The notes under the pieces: model-generated
What the model was told of the DNA's origin: nothing
Database searches by the model: none
What the model saw: only the letters and a program-made list of their open reading frames with translations
Position numbers and translations under genes: made by a program
In this document: positions 60,780 through 64,000 of the stretch, one piece after another
Position numbering within the stretch: position 1 is the stretch's first letter
Layout of the letters: each line of letters begins with the position of its first letter
Assembly (NCBI RefSeq): GCF_015477765.1
Contig: NZ_JADLQQ010000003.1
Span: 372,001 to 436,000 of the forward strand
Length of the DNA stretch: 64,000 nucleotides
Source: Nocardia transvalensis
GTDB taxonomy: Bacteria > Actinomycetota > Actinomycetes > Mycobacteriales > Mycobacteriaceae
Direction of reading: 5' to 3'

Positions 60780-61076
60780 TACGTGCTCCTGAAGAGTCCG
60801 CATCTTGCCCGGTTGTCGATAGAGATTTCCGGCGCGTTAACCGCCTGAACCTGCCGTTACGGAGGTGTAGCCCAACCGGTGCTGGCGATAGACAAGTGTC
60901 CGGCCGGGAGTGGTCTCTGCCGCCATCTAGCGTTTGTAGCGGCATTCCTAGATCTGCTTAGAGAGTGCTCGACGGTTGCATAGGAAAATCTAGGCCTTCC
61001 GAGTGCTCTTGCTAGAGAGTCATAGATTCCGCAACAGACGTCGGCGGCGTAGGCCCCGTGATCAAAATCTAAAGAA

Positions 61077-61096
61077 ATCTACCTTTGATCGTAGAT
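61077..61096. promoter_or_regulatory. Inverted repeat upstream of epoxide hydrolase gene
   Basis: ATCTAC and GTAGAT arms around an 8-base spacer lie about 90 bases before the epoxide hydrolase start. A second, larger repeat overlaps it. A regulator site is likely. Confidence 0.4.
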
Positions 61097-61170
61097 ACAA
61101 GTAGAAAGCTATATGGATAAAGGTTGGATGCACCTTGCTATCTAGGACCGGAACTGTCCTACACGGCTCC

Positions 61171-61176
61171 TACTGT
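61171..61176 (+). promoter_or_regulatory. Probable -10 box for a leaderless epoxide hydrolase mRNA
   Basis: TACTGT lies 7 bases before ATG 61184. There is no ribosome-binding site before this ATG. This is the spacing expected when transcription begins at the start codon, which is common in mycolata. Confidence 0.35.
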
Positions 61177-61183
61177 TCTTCTC

Positions 61184-62311
61184 ATGAGCACAGAGATTCG
61201 TCCCTTCCGCATCGAGATTCCGCAGGCCGAGATCGAGAACCTGCGGCGCAGGCTGGCCGAGACCCGCTGGGCCGCACAGCTGCCGGGTGGCCGACAGCGG
61301 GGCGTGCCCGTCGAAGAGGTCCGCGAGTGGGCTCGGTACTGGGGTACCGAATTCGTCTGGCGCGCACAGGAGGCGCGGCTCAACGAGTTCCCGCAGTACG
61401 TCACCGAGATCGACGGGCTGGACGTGCATTTCCTGCATGTGCGCTCCCCGGAACCCGATGCGCTGCCGTTGGTGCTCAACCACGGCTGGCCGAATTCGTT
61501 CGTGGAGTTCGTCGAGCTGATCGACAAGCTGGCCGATCCGCGGTCCCATGGCGGTGATCCGCGACGGGCATTCCATGTCGTGGTGCCGTCGGTGCCGGGA
61601 TTCGGCTACTCCGCGCCGCCTCGGGAGACCGGGTGGAGTGTCGAGCGGGTCGCTCGCATGTGGGTCGACCTGATGGCCCGCCTCGGCTACGAGCGCTACG
61701 GCGTGCAGGGCGGCGATCTCGGTTCCTACGTCGCCACCGCGATGGCCGAGGCCGCGCCCGAACGCGTTGTCGGCCTGTACATCACGGCCGGCCTGGGCTT
61801 CCCGACCCAGGACGACGTGCCGCAGCTGACCGAGGACGAGCGCGCGGGCTACGAGGCGCTGATGTCGGCGGACTGGATGCACGGTGTGGACCATCACGCG
61901 CTGTTGCGTTCGGCCCCACAGACATTCGCCTACGGCTGGAACGATTCTCCGGCCGCGGCGCTGGCCTGGATGTTGCAGAAGTTCCACGACTTCAGCGGCA
62001 CCGGACCGCTGGAGGATGCGATCGCCCGCGATGCGCTGCTGACGAACCTGAGCGTGTACTGGTTCACCGAAACGTTCGGCACCTCGGCATGGTCCTACTA
62101 CGAAACCAGCGGCATCGCCTGGCCGACCGGCTCCTCGACGGTCCCCACCGGCGTCTACAGCGGCGCACCCGGCATCCGCCGCCTCGCCGAACGCACCGCG
62201 AAGATCGTGCACTGGCCCGACCACAACCCGGGCGGCCACCACTTCATCGCCATGGACCAGTCCGCGGCCTACGCCAGCGACCTCCGCACCTTCTTCACGA
62301 GCCTCACCTGA
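61184..62311 (+). CDS. Epoxide hydrolase
   Basis: A 375-residue alpha/beta-hydrolase that opens epoxides to diols. An N-terminal epoxide-hydrolase (EHN) domain covers residues 1-100 (PFRIEIPQAEIENLRRRLAETRW); the oxyanion motif is HGWP (100-103), the nucleophile is D178 in GGDLGS and the His is in GGHHFIAMD near the end. It is probably a detoxification or lipid enzyme. ATG 61184 has no ribosome site but fits a leaderless start. A terminator follows at 62320. Confidence 0.9.
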   Translation: MSTEIRPFRIEIPQAEIENLRRRLAETRWAAQLPGGRQRGVPVEEVREWARYWGTEFVWRAQEARLNEFPQYVTEIDGLDVHFLHVRSPEPDALPLVLNHGWPNSFVEFVELIDKLADPRSHGGDPRRAFHVVVPSVPGFGYSAPPRETGWSVERVARMWVDLMARLGYERYGVQGGDLGSYVATAMAEAAPERVVGLYITAGLGFPTQDDVPQLTEDERAGYEALMSADWMHGVDHHALLRSAPQTFAYGWNDSPAAALAWMLQKFHDFSGTGPLEDAIARDALLTNLSVYWFTETFGTSAWSYYETSGIAWPTGSSTVPTGVYSGAPGIRRLAERTAKIVHWPDHNPGGHHFIAMDQSAAYASDLRTFFTSLT

Positions 62312-62319
62312 CCTTATCG

Positions 62320-62363
62320 CCGGAACCATCCGCCGCCCGAAGGACGGCGGATGGCATTTCCGG
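62320..62363. terminator. Terminator hairpin between convergent genes
   Basis: CCATCCGCCG and CGGCGGATGG pair perfectly around a 9-base loop, with further pairing of CCGGAA and TTCCGG outside a small bulge. It lies between the epoxide hydrolase and the leftward acyl-CoA dehydrogenase. Confidence 0.7.
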
Positions 62364-62381
62364 GTTCGGCGTCCGGAGCTC

Positions 62382-64000
62382 TTACGTTGCCGCGATGGTG
62401 GTTCGGGTGGACGGTATGAACGGGGACAGGAGGTTTTGTTCCGTCGATGCGCCGAACTGCCATTCGGCGATCCACGGGCCGGTGCCCTCGCTCGGGTCGA
62501 GTACGCCGTCCTCGAGCCAGCGGTAGCGGCCGTCCAGCACGCCGCGGGCCAGGTCCGTATCGGCGTCGTCGGTGTTGTCCCACAGGGCCTCGAACAGCTG
62601 CTCGACCCGCAGCCTGGACTGCTGGCAGAAGGTGTCGGCCAGCTGTTCGGCCGCCTTGCCCTCCGGGCTGTCCGCCACACGCAGCGCCTGAGCCCGCACA
62701 CACGCCGCCGACATCGCGAACAGCTCCGCACCGATATCCACGATGCGTCCCAGGAAGCCCTGGCGATACTCGAGTTTGGCCTGCCAGCGCCCCATCGCGT
62801 ACATCAACGCCCGGGCCTGCTTGCGCGACATCCGCTCGACGAAGCGCAGATGCTTTGCCAGCGGCCCGAATTCGGTGAAGCTGCCCGGCACCGTGCCCCG
62901 GCCGACCGCCAGCTGCGGGAACCACTTGGCGTAGAAGCCGCTCGCCCCCACCGCGGCCTTGGCCTTGTCCTTGAATTCGGCATGGCGGTCCACCAGCGCA
63001 CCGGCCGCGGCCATATGCGCATCGGCCATCTCGCGGGCGATCAGCAGCCGCATGATCTCGCTGGCCCCCTCGAAGATCCGGTTGATCCGCAGATCGCGCA
63101 CCAACTGCTCGGCCCCGACCGCCCGTTCGCCGCGCGCCCGCAGCGAGGCCGCCGTCTCATAGCCGCGCCCGCCGCGAATCTGCACCAACTCGTCGGCGAT
63201 CAGGCAGCTCATCTCCGATGCCCACAGTTTGGCCAGCGCGGCCTCGATGCGGATGTCGTTGCGGTCCTCGTCGCACATGGCCCCGGACAGGTCCAGCGCG
63301 GCCTCGAGCGCGAAGGTGGTGGCGGCGATGAACGACAGCTTCGTGCCGACCGCGGCATGCTCGCCGACCGGCCTACCCCACTGCACCCGGGCCGTACACC
63401 ATTCTCGGCCGATCTTGAGCGACCATTTCGCCGCCGCCGTGCACATCGCCGGAATCGCGAGCCGCCCGGCATTGAGGGTGGTGAGCGCGATCTTCAGCCC
63501 GTCGCCCTCCCGGCCGATCAGATTGCGCTTGGGCACCCGCACGTTGTGCATGCGGGTGACCCCGTTCTCGATTCCGCGCAGGCCCATGAAGGCGTTGCGG
63601 CGCTCGACGGTGATCCCGGGCGAATCGGCCTCCACCACGAATGCGGAGATGCCGCCGCGGTGACCCTCGCTCTTGGGGACGCGCGCCATCACGACCAGCA
63701 GTTCGGCGACCACGCCATTGGTGGTCCACAGTTTCACCCCGTTGAGTACGTAGGCCTCCCCGTCCGGGGTCGGCGTGGCGGTCGAGGCCATGCGCGCCGG
63801 GTCGGAGCCGACATCGGGCTCGGTCAGCAGGAACGCGCTGATCGCCCCTTTCGCGCAGCGCGGCAGGAACTCCCGCTTCTGCTCGGGGGTCCCGGCCAGC
63901 TTGAGAGGTTCGGGCACGCCGATGGACTGATGGGCCGACAGCAGCACCCCGAGGCTGGGATGCGCGGAGCCGACCAGCATCAGCGCCTTGTTGTAGCCGA
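62382..64000 (-). CDS. Acyl-CoA dehydrogenase (long-form, N-terminus beyond window)
   Basis: The visible 539 codons of a FadE-type flavoenzyme that makes the first double bond in fatty acyl-CoA. Motifs: FLLTEPDVGSDPARM (substrate/FAD loop), WTTNGVVAELLVVMARV, and the catalytic Glu in INRIFEGASEIMRLLIARE. A C-terminal extension of about 170 residues places it with the long, VLCAD/ACAD9-like group. It reads leftward, and the first residues lie beyond base 64000 (the first visible residues are GYNKALM), so the total is probably about 600 residues or more. Confidence 0.93.
   Translation of the reverse strand, partial: GYNKALMLVGSAHPSLGVLLSAHQSIGVPEPLKLAGTPEQKREFLPRCAKGAISAFLLTEPDVGSDPARMASTATPTPDGEAYVLNGVKLWTTNGVVAELLVVMARVPKSEGHRGGISAFVVEADSPGITVERRNAFMGLRGIENGVTRMHNVRVPKRNLIGREGDGLKIALTTLNAGRLAIPAMCTAAAKWSLKIGREWCTARVQWGRPVGEHAAVGTKLSFIAATTFALEAALDLSGAMCDEDRNDIRIEAALAKLWASEMSCLIADELVQIRGGRGYETAASLRARGERAVGAEQLVRDLRINRIFEGASEIMRLLIAREMADAHMAAAGALVDRHAEFKDKAKAAVGASGFYAKWFPQLAVGRGTVPGSFTEFGPLAKHLRFVERMSRKQARALMYAMGRWQAKLEYRQGFLGRIVDIGAELFAMSAACVRAQALRVADSPEGKAAEQLADTFCQQSRLRVEQLFEALWDNTDDADTDLARGVLDGRYRWLEDGVLDPSEGTGPWIAEWQFGASTEQNLLSPFIPSTRTTIAAT

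Larger units (their letters stand above)
60780..61183. other. AT-rich divergent promoter region
   Basis: A 404-base gap, among the most AT-rich in the window from 60940 to 61130. It has two nested inverted repeats (ATCTAC-N8-GTAGAT at 61077-61096 and GATCAAA-N17-TTTGATC at 61060-61090) and TAGA-rich repeats. No gene was found. Confidence 0.55.

Noticed and set aside
1-64000. tRNA, rRNA, insertion sequence or prophage genes
   Set aside because: None were recognised by eye on either strand; no transposase, integrase or cloverleaf pattern was seen.

Overview
The window is high-GC actinobacterial DNA from a mycolic-acid-containing genus, most probably Nocardia or a close relative such as Rhodococcus. 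The evidence is a complete yrbE-mce lipid-import operon with a Mce-associated protein, a Mycobacterium-type succinate dehydrogenase 1 (sdhCAB) with a homologue of the M. tuberculosis Rv0250c protein nearby, GT87 and GT-C type mannan/arabinan-style membrane glycosyltransferases, and many TetR-regulated lipid and redox genes. No rRNA, tRNA, CRISPR array, insertion sequence or phage gene was recognised. This is ordinary chromosomal sequence with dense, mostly short operons.

Layout. 1-3.8 kb: a beta-lactamase-fold hydrolase (cut by the left edge), a small secreted protein, a DHA2 drug exporter and a secreted chymotrypsin-like protease. 4.1-14.0 kb: an AT-rich control region carrying a perfect KstR-type operator, then yrbE-A, yrbE-B, mceA-F and a Mce-associated protein, almost all coupled by 4-base ATGA/GTGA overlaps. 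Two successive Mce subunits carry a lipobox. 14.0-14.2 kb: 27-bp tandem repeats and a terminator. 14.2-23.0 kb: RNase HI, SRPBCC protein, L-2-hydroxyglutarate oxidase, a membrane protein, a mycothiol-type metalloenzyme, DUF445 protein, Tat-exported phosphatase, alcohol dehydrogenase and a glyoxalase-fold protein. 23.2-32.0 kb: lon (with a HAIR/HspR-like operator), GT87 glycosyltransferase, TetR-thioesterase pair, DNA polymerase IV, enoyl-CoA hydratase and a GT-C-like membrane protein.

32.1-43.0 kb: MDR reductase, a TetR/chloramphenicol-type MFS exporter pair sharing two operator copies, a TetR/P450 pair, a metallo-beta-lactamase-fold protein, a 1021-residue ATPase regulator, an ABC half-exporter and a quinone oxidoreductase. 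44.0-52.9 kb: a GlcD-GlcF fusion flavoprotein, a 34-residue peptide gene, an AlkA-like glycosylase, a UspABC-like sugar importer without its own ATPase, a FabG-like reductase and a DUF4190-like membrane protein. 53.0-64.0 kb: two overlapping small genes, a two-helix membrane protein, sdhC-sdhA-sdhB preceded by a 13-codon upstream ORF, a thiolase that has lost key catalytic residues, the Rv0250c homologue, an alpha/beta hydrolase, an epoxide hydrolase (possibly leaderless) and a long acyl-CoA dehydrogenase cut by the right edge.

How the genes fit together: lipid and sterol import (mce), fatty-acid and CoA metabolism (enoyl-CoA hydratase, thioesterase, thiolase-like, acyl-CoA dehydrogenase), menaquinone-linked respiration (sdh, LhgO, GlcD-GlcF) and detoxification/efflux (MFS, P450, ABC, MDR enzymes) dominate. 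The most unusual features are the regulatory and small-ORF details: the KstR-like site, the in-frame repeat tail behind the Mce-associated stop codon, tandem repeats grown from terminator arms at two convergent junctions, the sdhC upstream ORF and the inactivated-looking thiolase.
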